DNA of 64,000 bases, from positions 4,030,001-4,094,000 of the forward strand of contig WOAB01000056.1 in NCBI GenBank assembly GCA_027886185.1, given 5' to 3'. The position numbers and the translations under genes are program-made. Below, piece by piece: positions 44,360 to 56,486 of the stretch. This DNA is from Rheum nobile (taxonomy: Eukaryota > Streptophyta > Magnoliopsida > Caryophyllales > Polygonaceae). The notes beneath the pieces were generated by a model. The model was not told the origin of the DNA. It made no database searches and saw nothing but the letters and a program-made list of their open reading frames with translations. Each line of letters begins with the position of its first letter. Positions within the stretch are counted from its first letter, which is position 1.

Positions 44360-46371
44360 TATTCTCTCTACCTAAAAACTCTAGCTATAGCTATATCCTT
44401 ATTAAATTCATCTTCATTTTTTTCTTCTTTTTTGGTGGATCTCGATTTCTCGGGTGATGTACTATCTTTTAAAATTTAGTAAAATAATACTACATATATT
44501 TTTAATAGTATATAATAATATATAATATAAATAAAATAATATATATGAAATAACGGGTCCGTCGTGTTCGAGTCGAGCTCAGATTCGGTTGTTTATTTAT
44601 TTCGGGTTCGGGTCAGGTCTGTCATGTTCGGGTCCTTCTTGACCCAATAATTTTTGGGTCGGGTCTCAACCCCTAAAAAATTTGGGTCATGTCAGATTTT
44701 TGACAAGTCTGCTAATAAGCATGAAATGAACATTATATGGTCATTGATATAGGATTTGAGAGTTTATTATACAAATATAAGCATACAAGTACTATCGAAT
44801 TATATGTTTTTAGTACTAAAATAATGCACATTAATATGAGTTTGATATCATATGAGAAGGGGTGTTATATATGGTGAATAGTAAATGGTGGCCATTAGAT
44901 CTATAAAATGAGGAGCTGTAATTAAAATACATGGAGTAACAAAATCATAAATATAACAAATAAATTTTCTTTTTTATTTATAATTTTTGAAATTTTACTT
45001 TTTCAAAATCTCCCCCTCCTCGATTTTTTAAAATACTGGATATGGACTTTAACACACTAAACATGCAATTCAGTATAATAAACAAACACTTTAGCTAAAA
45101 TGTACATTTTTATTATACATAAACATATAATGTTAAACATGCACATTTACAGATTAAAAATACACATTTAATTACATACTAAATATGCACTTTATCATAC
45201 TAAAGTACAAATTTATGTATTTGCATTTAATATTTGCGCATATTTTTTTGAAATGTTTATCCACTAAATACAGCTTTGGTGCCTATATATGCACTTTGGG
45301 TGCAAGCTTATGTGTGTACTTTGGGTGCAAGCTTATTAGTGTGCTTTGGGTGCTTGTATATGCACTTTAAGTATAAATTTATAAGGTTTTTGCAACACAC
45401 ACAAAAATAAAATAAAAATTAGAAGAAAAAAACTAGAAAATATTAGTTAATTTCAATTTTGTTCAAAAAATAAAAGTTTATCATATTTACAATTTTGTCA
45501 CTCCATATTTATTAATCATAGCTCTCAATTTCTATTAATCCAAGGATCATCATTGCTCTTTATTATGCACCCTAAGCACTTTGAAGCTCTCAATTTCTAT
45601 TAATCCAAGGATCATCATTGCTCTTTATTATGCACCCTAAGCACTTTGAACGTGCTTATTATTTATGTAACCTCACTCCACTACTTATATATTGTGATGC
45701 AAATATTGAATAGAAGCGTTGCACATGCAAATATATATTGTCAATATTACACGCGTGCACGTATGAGATTCGTTCTCAGTTCTCACATAGGGAATCATTC
45801 TCACCGTACCCGAACCAATTCCTATATATATTGAATTAATCAAATGCAAACACATACTCCCATGGGGACGGTGCAACACATTCACACTATGACACACATT
45901 CATGTATTTTATGACACATTCATGTGATCAATCGAACACTAACGTGTGTGCATCAAAGAAGATTCATCACGTTGAGTTTTCGTGCAAGAAACCTCGAAAC
46001 AAGTTCGAGTATATATTCCACGACAACTATGAGTGATTCCTTGTGCCATCACGTTGGTACAAGCTGGTGAGTTGTGTGTGCAAATGTGAAATCTTGGGTA
46101 AACATGAGGGACATAATCTAGTTTGTGATCGTATCAACGAGTGTCTTTCACTGTTTCACATAAAAATGTGATTTCTTGGAGCGAACTGAAATTAGCAAAC
46201 GCCACATCAAGGGACATCTTGGGTTCATAGAACTAATATCCTAGAATCGTTCCACCATGGCCAAATCAGTTATCGAAATCCATCAAGGGAAATGTAATGC
46301 ATGTGTTAAATGGGCACAATCAAATTATCTTGACAACTCCTCCATATGGTTTATACAACCACGTATCATGA
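44360..46371. other. Intergenic region, no gene recognised
   Basis: AT-rich. It includes a GGGTCGGGTC-type stretch near 44570-44710 that resembles MITE sequence but has no definable ends, repeated TGCACTTTGGGTGC-like motifs near 45280-45370, and the tandem duplication listed separately. Confidence 0.5.
45520..45649. repeat. Perfect 65-bp tandem duplication
   Basis: The unit beginning AGCTCTCAATTTCTATTAAT occurs at 45520-45584 and again at 45585-45649 without a difference that I could see. Confidence 0.95.
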
Positions 46372-46380
46372 TAATTGAAA

Positions 46381-46928
46381 CGGGAATTCCGCAAAGTAAT
46401 CTTGAAATTTTACAAATTCCGTGAGGCGTCCACAAGTTTTAACTATTTCGCGTTGTAACTCTTGAAACATTTCGCCAAATAACCCTTTGTTACTTGAATC
46501 GTTAAAAGAGTTGTTAAATTATTATATTGTAAGGTAAAAAAGTTGTTATTTGATTTTAAAAGAAAAGGAAAAAAAAACAAATGTTAATAATTAATATAAC
46601 ACATAAAAAATGAAAAACAAAAGAAAATAAATGTTAATTTGGGACATGGGTCGTGCATATTCTTCTATATCATAAAGCTTATACTCGTTTCATAACCTTT
46701 GTTTTTTTTATGTGTGATATTAATTATTAACATTTTTCCTTTAAAAAAAATAAATAACAACTTTTTACCTTAAAACCTAATAATTTAACAGCTCTTTTAA
46801 CGATTCAAGTAACTGAGGTTTATTTGGCGGAATTTTTAAAAAGTTGAGGGTTATCACGCGTAATAGTTGAAATTTGTGGGTGCCTCGCGAAATTTGCAAA
46901 ATCTCAGGGTTATCTCGCAAAATTCTCG
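46381..46928. mobile_element. Mutator-type MITE with long inverted arms
   Basis: 548 bp flanked by the perfect 9-bp direct repeat TAATTGAAA (46372-46380 and 46929-46937). Ends are CGGGAATTCCGC on the left and, in inverted orientation, CGAGAATTTTGC on the right. The inverted similarity continues for about 250 bases per arm, including TTACTTGAATCGTTAAAAGA. No coding capacity. Confidence 0.92.
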
Positions 46929-47029
46929 TAATTGAAACTGATGCTCAAAATTGAATTTTCGTTGTTGATGTTTGCCCCCTTGACCTTATTGATTCTATTA
47001 TAATCAATCCACTAGGATCCCTCTCTACC

Positions 47030-47560
47030 AGAACCTTGTACAATTTGCTTCGGGGCAAAAATTCGAAAGTCATTTGGGGCAACTTCCTTTGGAAGGGCGT
47101 TTATAGTCCTCAATGTTGTTTTTATTACTTGGCTAGCCATTCAACATCGCCTACCCTGCCATAGATAGAATCCAGCGATGGGCTTCAAACCCTAGCTCCT
47201 CGTGTGTACTTTGTCACAGCGAGACCGAGTTTGGATCTCATCAGTGGGTACATTGCCATTTCACATATGATGTTCTCCATGTAGTCGTCACTTGGCTAAA
47301 GGTCAATGTCTAGCATCATTCTTTGGAAGATTGGATCAATATGTTGGCCCTCCTTCCTGGCAAAACGGACCTACAATTCAAGGCATGTAACGTCGTGCTC
47401 ACTGGCTTTGGTTATTTCACATAGCTCCGTCGAAATGAGGCTGTCCATAGGAATGTAGCCCCTTGCATCGCCTCCTGCTCCTCTCGTATCGTGCGACATC
47501 TTCGCGACATGTTTTGAGCTAAAGGAGGTCAGTTTGGCCCTAGAGATAATGCTTGGAGGG
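47030..47560 (+). mobile_element. Degenerate LINE C-terminal remnant
   Basis: The plus strand gives scattered matches to the zf-RVT and tail region of plant LINEs, including a C-x-L-C-H-S-E-T-E-x-x-S-H-Q-W-V-H-C block near 47205-47265. A RRNEAVHRN block and an IVRHLRDMF block follow near 47430-47510. Many stops and frameshifts; no ends were found. Confidence 0.55.
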
Positions 47561-47569
47561 GAAGCATAT

Positions 47570-48420
47570 ACATCACCCTTTGTTAATTTGTTTATTTGCT
47601 ATTATTGACTAGTTAGTTTTGTTTGTTTGTCCATTGAGCCCCCTTTGTGCTCTCTTTGCAATTGTTTTTGTGACCCCCTCTATAACTCCTCCAATTTTGA
47701 TTTATGAATTTTACCTAGTTTAAAAAAGCTAATGTAAGCTCTAGATATATACACCACAAAGATCAGTACTAAGCATCCACATGAGAAACCATAGTTGTGC
47801 AATTCATACAGATCTTCCGGTGCACCTGCAGGAGGAGGAGCATGGTCATATGGCGCTAGTGGAGCACCTAAGTCTTAGAGAAATGCACGACGTACCAACA
47901 CAAGGAAAAGTACACTAGAGCCCCTTTAGTCGTGCCATGACTCACAAATAATAGGGCATTTTAGTGCATTATGACACAAGGCCGAAGAAACTCAACTTTG
48001 CATAATCTCCGCCTCATGCATGCACTACAAACCACATGTCCCAACTAGTGACGAACGTCTTGACTCATCCATATAGAAGGCATAGTACTCTCGCTTGCCT
48101 ATTGGGTACGACTTGAGAGGCACAATTGAGAACTTATACCCATGCCATTCCAAGGATGTGTTGTCCCTATGCGGGTATTTTTCGAAAAAACATGTTCTGT
48201 TGAGAGAGAAAAATCAGTCATGCCATTTTTTTCTACATGTATATATAATTTGTTATGCATTTATATCGTTCTCACCAGAGTGATTGTTCTCACATTATAT
48301 TTTTAAAACAAATTTATCTTTGTTGGTTGAAATTCTTAACATAATTGGAAACAATGTGAGCTTATATATTATTCTACAAAATGTGAGTGCACTCAAAATA
48401 TAGCGCTCTTAGAAAATTTA
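47570..48420. other. Spacer without a recognised gene
   Basis: No supported feature before the Copia element 3 LTR. Confidence 0.45.
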
Positions 48421-48425
48421 TCTAC

Positions 48426-48880
48426 TCGATAATTGCGAGTCATTGCAGAAGCTTTAACTAATAGGGAATAGAAAAATTAATATAGACGCACAAGATTTCA
48501 CGAGGTTCGGTAAATTGTCTACGTCCTCGGGGTGAAATATTCTACTATATGAAGGGAAAGCTGATGACTTGTAGAAATCACAAGTTCGTCTTTAGAAATG
48601 AGTATATCCTTACAAAGAAATAAACCTCTCTTTGTATTTCTCTCTTTTCTTACTTGATGATGAATTTCTTTCTCACTTTGTGTTTCTCCGTTTTAAAGAT
48701 GATGTTTCTTTTTCTTCTCAAGTGTCTTTATATAAGAGTGATTATATCTTTAATCACCATTTACAAAAAAATAGAAATATTTTATTTCTCCTATTTTTTA
48801 GGTGTTGTTTTCACCAATAGTAAATTAAACATCTTCCTCTTTTCTTGTTGGTATTTTCATCCACAACCTAAACATAGCAT
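48426..48880 (-). repeat. 3' LTR of Copia element 3 (approximate limits)
   Basis: It lies downstream of the RNase H C-terminus and next to a purine-rich GAGGTGGAGAAT tract (complement of about 48890-48901). It contains ATTTCACGAGGTTCGG, a string common in Copia LTRs. The partner 5' LTR is outside the window, so the limits are estimates. Confidence 0.6.
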
Positions 48881-48999
48881 ACTTATAATTCTCCACCTCG
48901 TACACAATTTGAAAGCCTCAAATTTTGGACGAATACGGGAATAATCCATAAGCATCCATAATAAACTTCACCATCTAGGTTGCATCATTCTAACCATGC

Positions 49000-51813
49000 C
49001 TACCTACGTACCCTTTGACCGGGATCAAGCCAACCGTAGTTCTACCAATTTTCATATAGTCTCCACCTCACCCCATACCGCCCCAAAGGGCGATGCCCGT
49101 ATTGGGAAAACTAACACGGGCCAATCTTGAGCAAGTCCAAACAATGTTGAAACTTGCTACTTGTCACAACTTTAGTCAACATATCTGCTGGATTATCATT
49201 TTTATGTACCTTCAATACAGAAATATCTCCATCCTCGATGACATCGCGCACAAAATGATATATGACATCAATATTCTTTATACGAGCATGATGAACTTGA
49301 TTCTTAGCCAAGTGAATGCCACTTTGACTATCACAATGCAAGTTCACACAATCCTGTTGAACACCCAAATCATCTGGTAGACCCCTCAACCATAATGCTT
49401 CTTTTACTCCTTCTGCAATAGCCATATACTCAGCCTCTGTTATGGACAAAGCAACTGTAGCTTATAACATCGACCGTCAACTAACTGGAGCACCATATAC
49501 ATTAAACACATAACCATTAGTAGATCGTCGTCTATCAAGATCTCCAGCGTAATCCGAGTCAACATATCCGTTTACGAGACATGTAGCTCCACCAAAGCAT
49601 AACCCTGTGTTTACAATACCCTTGTAATATCCTTTTGACAGCTTCCCAAGTGTTTTTCCCGAATTTGCCATATACCGGCTACAACACTCACATCTTGTGA
49701 GATATTGGGACGCGTACACACCATAGCGTACATTAAGCTGCCTACTGCACTGGCATAAGGTACACGTGACATGTGTTCCTTCTCTTCCACTGTAGTGGGA
49801 GATTCTTTACAAGAGAGTTTGAAGTGTGAAGCCAATGGAATAATCATTGGTTTACAATCTTCCATCCCAAACCTCACAAGTACTCGCTCAATATAGCCTT
49901 TCTGACTCAAGAACAACTTTTGGTTTGACCTCTCTCTTCTTATCTCCATACCCTGTATTTTATTAGGAGTGCCCATATCCTTCATCTCAAACTCACTACT
50001 AAGTTTAGATTTTACCTTATTTATCTCCACCATGCTGCTGGAAGCAATAAACATGTCATCCACATACAATAAGAGATAAATATAATCATCCTCATGAAGC
50101 TTTTGAATGTAGACACAACAATCATAATCACTTCTGGAGAACCCATGCTTAAGCATGAAAGTGTCAAATCGCTTGTACCACTGTCGCGGTGACTGTTTCA
50201 ATCCGTATAAGGATTTTCTCAAGCGACATATTTGGCCTTCCTTTCAATCCGTATAAGGATCTCCTCATCCAAGTCTCCGTGCAAGAAAGTTGTTTTGACA
50301 TCGAGTTGCTCTAACTCAAGATCACCATGAGCAACAATGCTCAAAAGCACCCCGAATAGAAGTATGTTTTACCATAGGAGAAAATATCTCATTGTAATCA
50401 ACGCCTTCTTTTTGTGCAAAACCTTTGGCCACTAGTCTTGCCTTGTATCTTATACCACCGAGCTCAAATGAATCTTCTTTTCTTTTATGCACCCACTTAC
50501 AACCTATAGCAGACTTTCCTGAGGGCAATGAGACCACATTCCGTGTCTTATTCTTCAGCAGAGATTCCATTTCTTCTTCCATAGCAACCAACTCTCACTA
50601 TCCTTGTCTCGAATAGCTTGCTTGAAGGTGACCGGCTCGTTATCCTCCACTGAGAGTGCATAATCTACTAAGTTTAACTACCCATAATGCTTTAGAGGTT
50701 TGTCAGACCCAAACTTCTGAACTTGTTTATAATTATGCCTTGGTCTAGTGGATTCCAAGGTCTCCTATTGTTGTTGTTGTTGTTGTTATAGTACTTGTGC
50801 AATTTCCTGCTGAACCTCCTCATGTTCAAGCTCATCATTTTCTTGACAATATGTGTCTCTATGAGATTCCTCTTGATCATGACTAGAATCTAGTTGGTCT
50901 TCAGATTCTTCTATCTCAACTACTTGAGTTTTTGAAGTTGCAACATCACCACCTTTGGGCACATCCGCTTTTGATAAAGCTACCATGGAGTTCTCATCGA
51001 AAGTAACATCCCTGCTGATTACAAACTTAGAATCCTTTAAACACCAAAGACGATAGCCCTTGACTCCTCTTGTATATCCCAAGAAAATTACCTTCTTAGC
51101 CTTATTATTAAGCTTGTTATCCTTGACATGATAATAAGCGATGCATCCAAATACTCTAAGTTTTCCATAATCTGCATGTTCTTCTGACCACACCCTAAAA
51201 GGGGTGTCTCTATCCAATGTCGAATGTGGAGATCGATTCACAATATAAGCAGTTGTGGCAACCGACTCAGCCCACCATTCACGGCCCAAACCAGAATTGG
51301 AGCGCATACATCTAGCCTTCTCAAGTAGTGTACGACTCAGTCTTTCTACAACTCCATTTTGTTGTTGTGTGTCTCTAACTGTCCAATGACGAACAATGCC
51401 TTCTTCATCACAAAACTTCTTGAAAGCACCATCTGTGTACTCTGTACCATTATCAGACCTTAATGTTTTTAGCTTCCTATATGTTATGTTCTCAACCATT
51501 GCTCTCCATTGTTTGAATGTCTCGAATACCTCATTCTTATGCTTAAGGAAATACACCCAAGCATATCTAGAGTAATCATCTACAAATGAGACAAAGTACA
51601 TGGAACCACCTTTGGAAGCAACTTTAGTCGGACCCTAAACATCTGTATGCACATAGTCTAATACTCCTCTGCTTTTGTGGTTGCTTGTTGAGAATGTAAC
51701 CCTGTGTGCTTTTCCATACACACAATGCTCGTAAAACTCCATGCAAGGCTTCTTCATGTTCTTCAACAAACCTTTCCTACTAAGCAAATTTAGACCATTT
51801 TCTGACATATGTC
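49000..51813 (-). pseudogene. Copia element 3 pol, left block: integrase, reverse transcriptase, RNase H
   Basis: From the 5' side: the end of GAG-pre-integrase (CVYGKAHRV), an in-frame TAG after HTDV, and the integrase core (51601-50786) with SFVDDYSRYAW, LRSDNGTEY and QNGVVERLSR supplying D, D and E. Reverse transcriptase pieces follow (50591-50322 and 50222-49611) with SLYGLKQSPRQW and LLLYVDDMFI. RNase H follows with GYVDSDYAGDLDRRR and SITEAEYMAIAEG, ending at 49111. Frameshifts lie near 50700, 50250, 49650 and 49460. A short AATCCGTATAAGGAT duplication sits at 50200-50255. It is related to, but clearly distinct from, elements 1 and 2. Confidence 0.9.
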
Positions 51814-52459
51814 TATTGGGCCCAACATTCTCCAAGAGGATCAAACAAGTAAGCTGGGCCGAGATCCAAGCAGAGTCGAAAGCCAGAAGAAACCAGAAGG
51901 AGGCGTCGGACATCTCTCAGACGCGTAGGATCCGACCTATTCCGAAGATCTCGCCCAGGGCATTAAATGCCTGATCAGTGGCAACGGCTATGGCATTAAA
52001 CGCAGACATAAAGCTGGAAATCAAGGGCATATCCCTAAGATCTCGCTTGAATTTAATAAGAGGTATTGCGAGACGAGAGTAACGGTCGAAAGGGAGCAAT
52101 TTCCATATAGATCACGACAAGGCAAGGAAGAACACACATGTCTACATCCTGCATTCGCTCGCTTGCTCCGAAAAGAACTTGAGAGTACACCCACTCTGGC
52201 TCGGTCTCCCCGAAATCTTGCTCAATCGCTGCCGGTCGTGTCACAAAAACACCTGTCGAGCAGGACCCGACCTTTTGTCCTACAAGGATAAGTTGTACTC
52301 TGATCTGATTCGATCATCAATAGATCAATACAATTACCTTGCTATTTCGTATCTGTTCTTTATTTGTTGATTGTCTGTTTGGATTGGTTTCTATTACCCG
52401 ATCGACTCGTTACCCCGTCTAAGACAATTTAGGTCGTCCGATCTTTTCGCCCCAAAACA
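51814..52459 (+). repeat. 5' LTR of the Tat element
   Basis: 646 bp, beginning TATTGGGCCCAACATTC (TGTTGGG in the other copy) and ending CCCCAAAACA directly before the primer-binding site. Confidence 0.88.
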
Positions 52460-52514
52460 ATTTGGCGCCCACCGTGGAGCAACTTGCCGATCACCATCTC
52501 AAAACCTTCCAACC

Positions 52515-54062
52515 ATGACTATCAACCCACCTATCGGTACCGAGGAGCCACGCCTCGAAGACGACACCCAAGCTCAAGGAAACACGACCGAAAATCCTAC
52601 CCCAACCCAATTCCAAGAGCTTGTCCAAAAAATGAGTACCCTACAAGAGGAACTTGCCCAGCAAAGCCAAAAGACCGAAGCCTTGGCTACCTTATCCACC
52701 CAATCCGAGGCCGAGATTGCACAACTAACCCGTGAAAATGAGTCTCTTAAGTCGTAGGTACAATCAATGGCTTCTGGATCCAGGCGGATGCCCGTCCATA
52801 GCAACATCCAGACGCGTCTTGACATGGATGGCGTCGAACTGACCCCTCCGAGCGTACGGCGTCCCAGACATACTGAGGGTACATCTCGAACTCCTTTGGT
52901 TAATCCATTTCCGACTAACAATGTTACTTTCTCCGCACCGATCGGGTCGGCAAGGACCTGAATCGATGAACCACAGGTTACCAATCCTCCCGACATCCTA
53001 GCTCTCGTCCAGCAGACGCTAAGCCAACATATGAAGACGCTTGACGATCGTATCGCTAGGATTCCCGGAGTTCCACAGCCGATCGAGAAGGAGGCGTCGG
53101 GCGGATTCGAAGAATCTCCGTTCGTAGGAGAGATCGCCAGGGTCGAAATCCCAAAAAAGTTCCATCTCCCCAGCATGGCGACATTCGACGGCACCAACGA
53201 CCCAGATGATTACATTTCTCTCTATAAACAAAAATTAATGACTGTGTCCATTCCAAGGGAGAGCCGCGAGGCTGTCATGTGCAAAAGCTTTGGCACGACT
53301 CTCGCGGGTCCCGCACTGACCTGGTTTATGCGTTTGCCTCAGGGAGTGATCGCATCGTTCACGGACTTGGTCAATTCCTTCAAGATCCAATTCGCTAGCA
53401 GTCGGAGGCTCGAAAGACAATCGAGTGACCTCTATCGAGTCACCCAAAGGTATAATGAACCCCTCCGAAGCTATCTTAACAGGTACAATAAGGAAAAAGT
53501 CGCGATTCCCCATTGTGACATCACCACTTCCATCGAAGCCTTCCGCCAAGGTTTGATCAAAGACAACAACCTCTACAACGAGATCACCAAGTACTAGTTC
53601 AAAAGCTTCGAAGATGTCCAAGCCAAAACCATGGCCGAGGTACGTCTGGAAGAAGATCGTGAGTCTAGAAAGGCATCCCATGGGCCCGACCAATCCGATC
53701 GCAAATCCTCCTCCGACAACCGTCGGGACAGACGCCATCACCCATATCCTCATAATCGAAACGAACAAAATCAGGTAAACTCTTTCCAAGACAGGTCTCA
53801 AGACTGGAGAGATGGTCCGACGTTGCCTCCCAGGGTTCAATCTTACAACTTCAATGTTTCCGTGTCGGAGCTCATCAAGAGTTTCGACAAATATGGAAAA
53901 GAGGTAAGATGGCCCCGAAAGAGTGACCGACCAGACGTCAAAAAGGACATGAGCCGATGGTGCGAATTCCACGGTCACTCGACGGATGAGTGCATCGCCT
54001 TGCGTAAAGAGGTCGCTAGGTTGCTTGCGCAGGGGCTCTTGTGTGACGTAATCTCGGAATGA
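52515..54062 (+). pseudogene. Tat element gag
   Basis: A single reading frame runs from ATG 52515 through four stops: TAG 52755, TGA near 52959, TAG 53595 and TGA 54060. No frameshift was seen. The frame holds a coiled-coil-like N-terminus (QELVQKMSTLQEELAQQSQK), the retrotransposon gag core (FDGTNDPDDYISLYKQKL, ALTWFMRLPQGVIASF, FKIQFASSRR) and a C-terminal CEFHGHSTDECIAL zinc-knuckle-like motif (C-x2-H-x4-D-x-C). The gag product would form particles. Each stop could derive from an arginine or glutamine codon by a single transition. Confidence 0.88.
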
Positions 54063-54074
54063 GCCAAAGCCACC

Positions 54075-55400
54075 ATGGAGCAACGAGATCAGGTAAAACA
54101 AGACAAACCTCCATCTCCTGTCCATACAAAAATCGTCAATACTATTTCAGGTGGTTCGGACGTATGTGGAAACACATACTCCGCAGCCAAACGACATGCA
54201 AATGAGAGCAAAGGCAGTGAGCCCGAAGTGCCAGAGTTCAGGCCAAACAAAGTCTTCGACCTCCCAACGGTCACGTTCGACGAGTCCAATGCCGACGGGT
54301 CGGAAAGCCATCACGACGGTCTGGTAATCTCTTTATCTATCGGGAACTGTTTGATACGTAGAGTACTAATCGATACAGGAAGTTCGACCAATCTCTTGAC
54401 CTTTGACGCCCTCAAAGGGATGGGTGACAAGGATCGACTTGGGCGAGCTTCAGTGCAAGAGTTTGGCCGGACGATAACCTTCGGCAACCCGGGGAGGCGA
54501 TCTTTGAAGCGGGCTGTAGGGAGGCGCTGGATGAGGTTGGCGGCGGCCTGGGTCTCCAATGGTGGTGGAGGATGTTAGGAATGGTGGTGCAAGAGGGGCC
54601 TGGTGGCGCTGACGTGGGCCTCGATTTATGGAGGGTGGAAGTGAGGCGATGTTGGAGGAAACCCTAGCGATGGGGAAGCGATTAGGGTTTCAGTTTGAGG
54701 GAGGCGTTGGCGTGTTGAAGGTGGCGCTTGGTGGTGGTTGGGTGGCGTATGGAGTGTACTTTGAGGGGTGGAAGTGGTGGCGCCCACAATGGTTTGTTTG
54801 CAGAAAATAACGTCTAAAATCATGCATAAAATGCAAAGCTAAAGTCTCATAATGTCATGAAATAAATGCCTCAAAAAGGCCCTTGAAAGTGCCTTAGGTC
54901 TCGTTTGGCGCCAAGGTAGTCATCAAGGAGAAGAAGTCTCCTAGACGACTAGATGTAGGCCCAAGTGTGGCGAGACCAAGGTGGAGCTTGGCTTGTAGTA
55001 CCCTAGCCTTGGCTCATGTGAGCCTCATGGGGGCGCCTTCTTCTTGGCTCGATGGCTGTTATCGGCTAGGCTCATGGTTGGCTAGCCTTGGTGAGCGCCT
55101 TGGCTCGGAGGACTTGACTTGATGGGAAGGATTCACATCAATGGGTCTGGGTGAAGACAACCTGATCAAGAAATCGACTCCACTAGTCGGATTCAGTGGC
55201 GAAGTTAAACACACTATTGGCGAAATCGTTCTCACAACGTACGCCGGAGGAGTCAACCAACATGTGAAATTTCTAGTCCTAGATTGCCCGTCTCCCTATA
55301 ATTGCATTCTTGGCAGGCCATGGATACACACTATGAAGGCGGTACCCTCGACGTACCACCAAATCATCAAGTTCCCTACCAAGTGGGGAGTCCAATAAAT
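54075..55400 (+). pseudogene. Tat element protease, split by a solo LTR
   Basis: The frame continuing from gag reaches LIDTGSSTNLLTFDAL, a retroviral-type protease with the D-T-G triad, and stops abruptly at 54424. It resumes at 55146 with LIKKSTPLVGFSGE and LDCPSPYNCILGRPW, the usual C-terminal half of Gypsy protease. The two halves abut in frame once the insert and one 5-bp repeat are ignored. Two stops follow, at 55396 and near 55474. Confidence 0.88.
54425..55140 (-). mobile_element. Solo LTR inserted in the Tat protease
   Basis: 716 bp, beginning TGACAAGG and ending CACATCA, flanked by the perfect 5-bp repeat ATGGG (54420-54424 and 55141-55145). No primer-binding site, internal sequence or second LTR is present, so it is a solo LTR left by recombination. 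Its style, with repeated CTTGGCTCG, is like the minus-strand Gypsy LTR at 11648-12492. That suggests minus orientation. Confidence 0.85.
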
Positions 55401-55499
55401 CAAGGGAGACCAGAGGGCGGCCAAGGAATGCTACGTCGCCTCCATGAAAAGCGTCGTCGAGCATAGGGTCGCATAGCAATCACAGAGCGGCGAAGGACC

Positions 55500-56486
55500 T
55501 AATCGATACGTCGAACCAGAAATGGAAAAACTCGATGAGATCGTACTAGATCCTTCAAAGCCAAACCAAACGGTAAGGATCGGGTCGGACCTGGACGACT
55601 CGACCAGACAACAAATTCTTGATTTTCTCAGATCCAATACTGATTGTTTTGCGTGGTCACATGAAGACATGGTCGGTATATCTCCAAACATTATTACTCA
55701 TAAGTTGAATGCATATCCATCTCACCCCCTTGTAAAGCAAAAGCACAGGAAATTCGCCCAGAGCGAAACAAGATCGTCGACGACGAAGTCAAGAGCTTGT
55801 TGGAAACAGGAAAAATAAGGGAAGTCAACTACCCCGAGTGGCTGGCCAACGCAGTCGTAGTCCAAAAGAAGAATGGCAAATGGAGAGTCTGCATCGACTT
55901 CACCGACCTCAACAAAGCCTGCCCTAAAGACTCATTCCCACTTCCTCACATCGACGCCATGGTTGACGCGACGGCAGGACACGAAATGTTAACCTTCATG
56001 GACGCGTTCAACGGCTACAATCAAATCCTCATGGAACCCGAGGACCAAGAGAAAACGACATTCATCACAAGCCAAGGTATCTATTGTTACAAAGTAATGC
56101 CCTTCGGACTAAAAAATGCAGGGACTACTTATCAACGATTGGTCAACAAGATGTTTAAAGACCAGATCGGGGACACGATGGAAGTCTACATAGACGACAT
56201 GCTGGTCAAATCAAAAAGGAAGGAAGATCATATCGACCACCTTCGCGACAGCTTCGAGATACTAAAAAGATATAACATGAAATTAAATCCTATGAAATGC
56301 TCTTTCGGGGTGTCGTTAGGAAAGTTCTTGGGGTACATGGTGACGCAAAAAGGAATAGAAGCCAACCCAGAACAGGTCAAGGCCCTCATCAACCTCCGAT
56401 CCCCCCGATGCGTCAAGGACGTGCAAAAATTGACAGGTCGGATAACAGCTCTGAACAGATTCATCTCGAAGTCATCCGACAAGTGA
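55500..56486 (+). pseudogene. Tat element reverse transcriptase
   Basis: The segment opens with the conserved approach region (DDSTRQQILDFLRSN, FAWSHEDMVGI), a frameshift near 55780, and then the polymerase domain. Visible blocks are VVQKKNGKWRVCIDF, DLNKACPKDSFPLP, MPFGLKNAGTTYQR and the active site MEVYIDDMLVKS. It ends with LGYMVTQKGIEANP and a TGA at 56484. The product would copy the element RNA. The polymerase domain itself is intact over 229 residues. Confidence 0.92.

Noticed and set aside
44540..44710. GGGTCGGGTC-rich stretch resembling the hAT MITE ends
   Set aside because: No definable termini or 8-bp duplication; left as unassigned.
53235..54125. 296-residue minus-strand ORF
   Set aside because: It lies antisense to Tat gag and has no domain; the plus-strand frame has all expected gag blocks.
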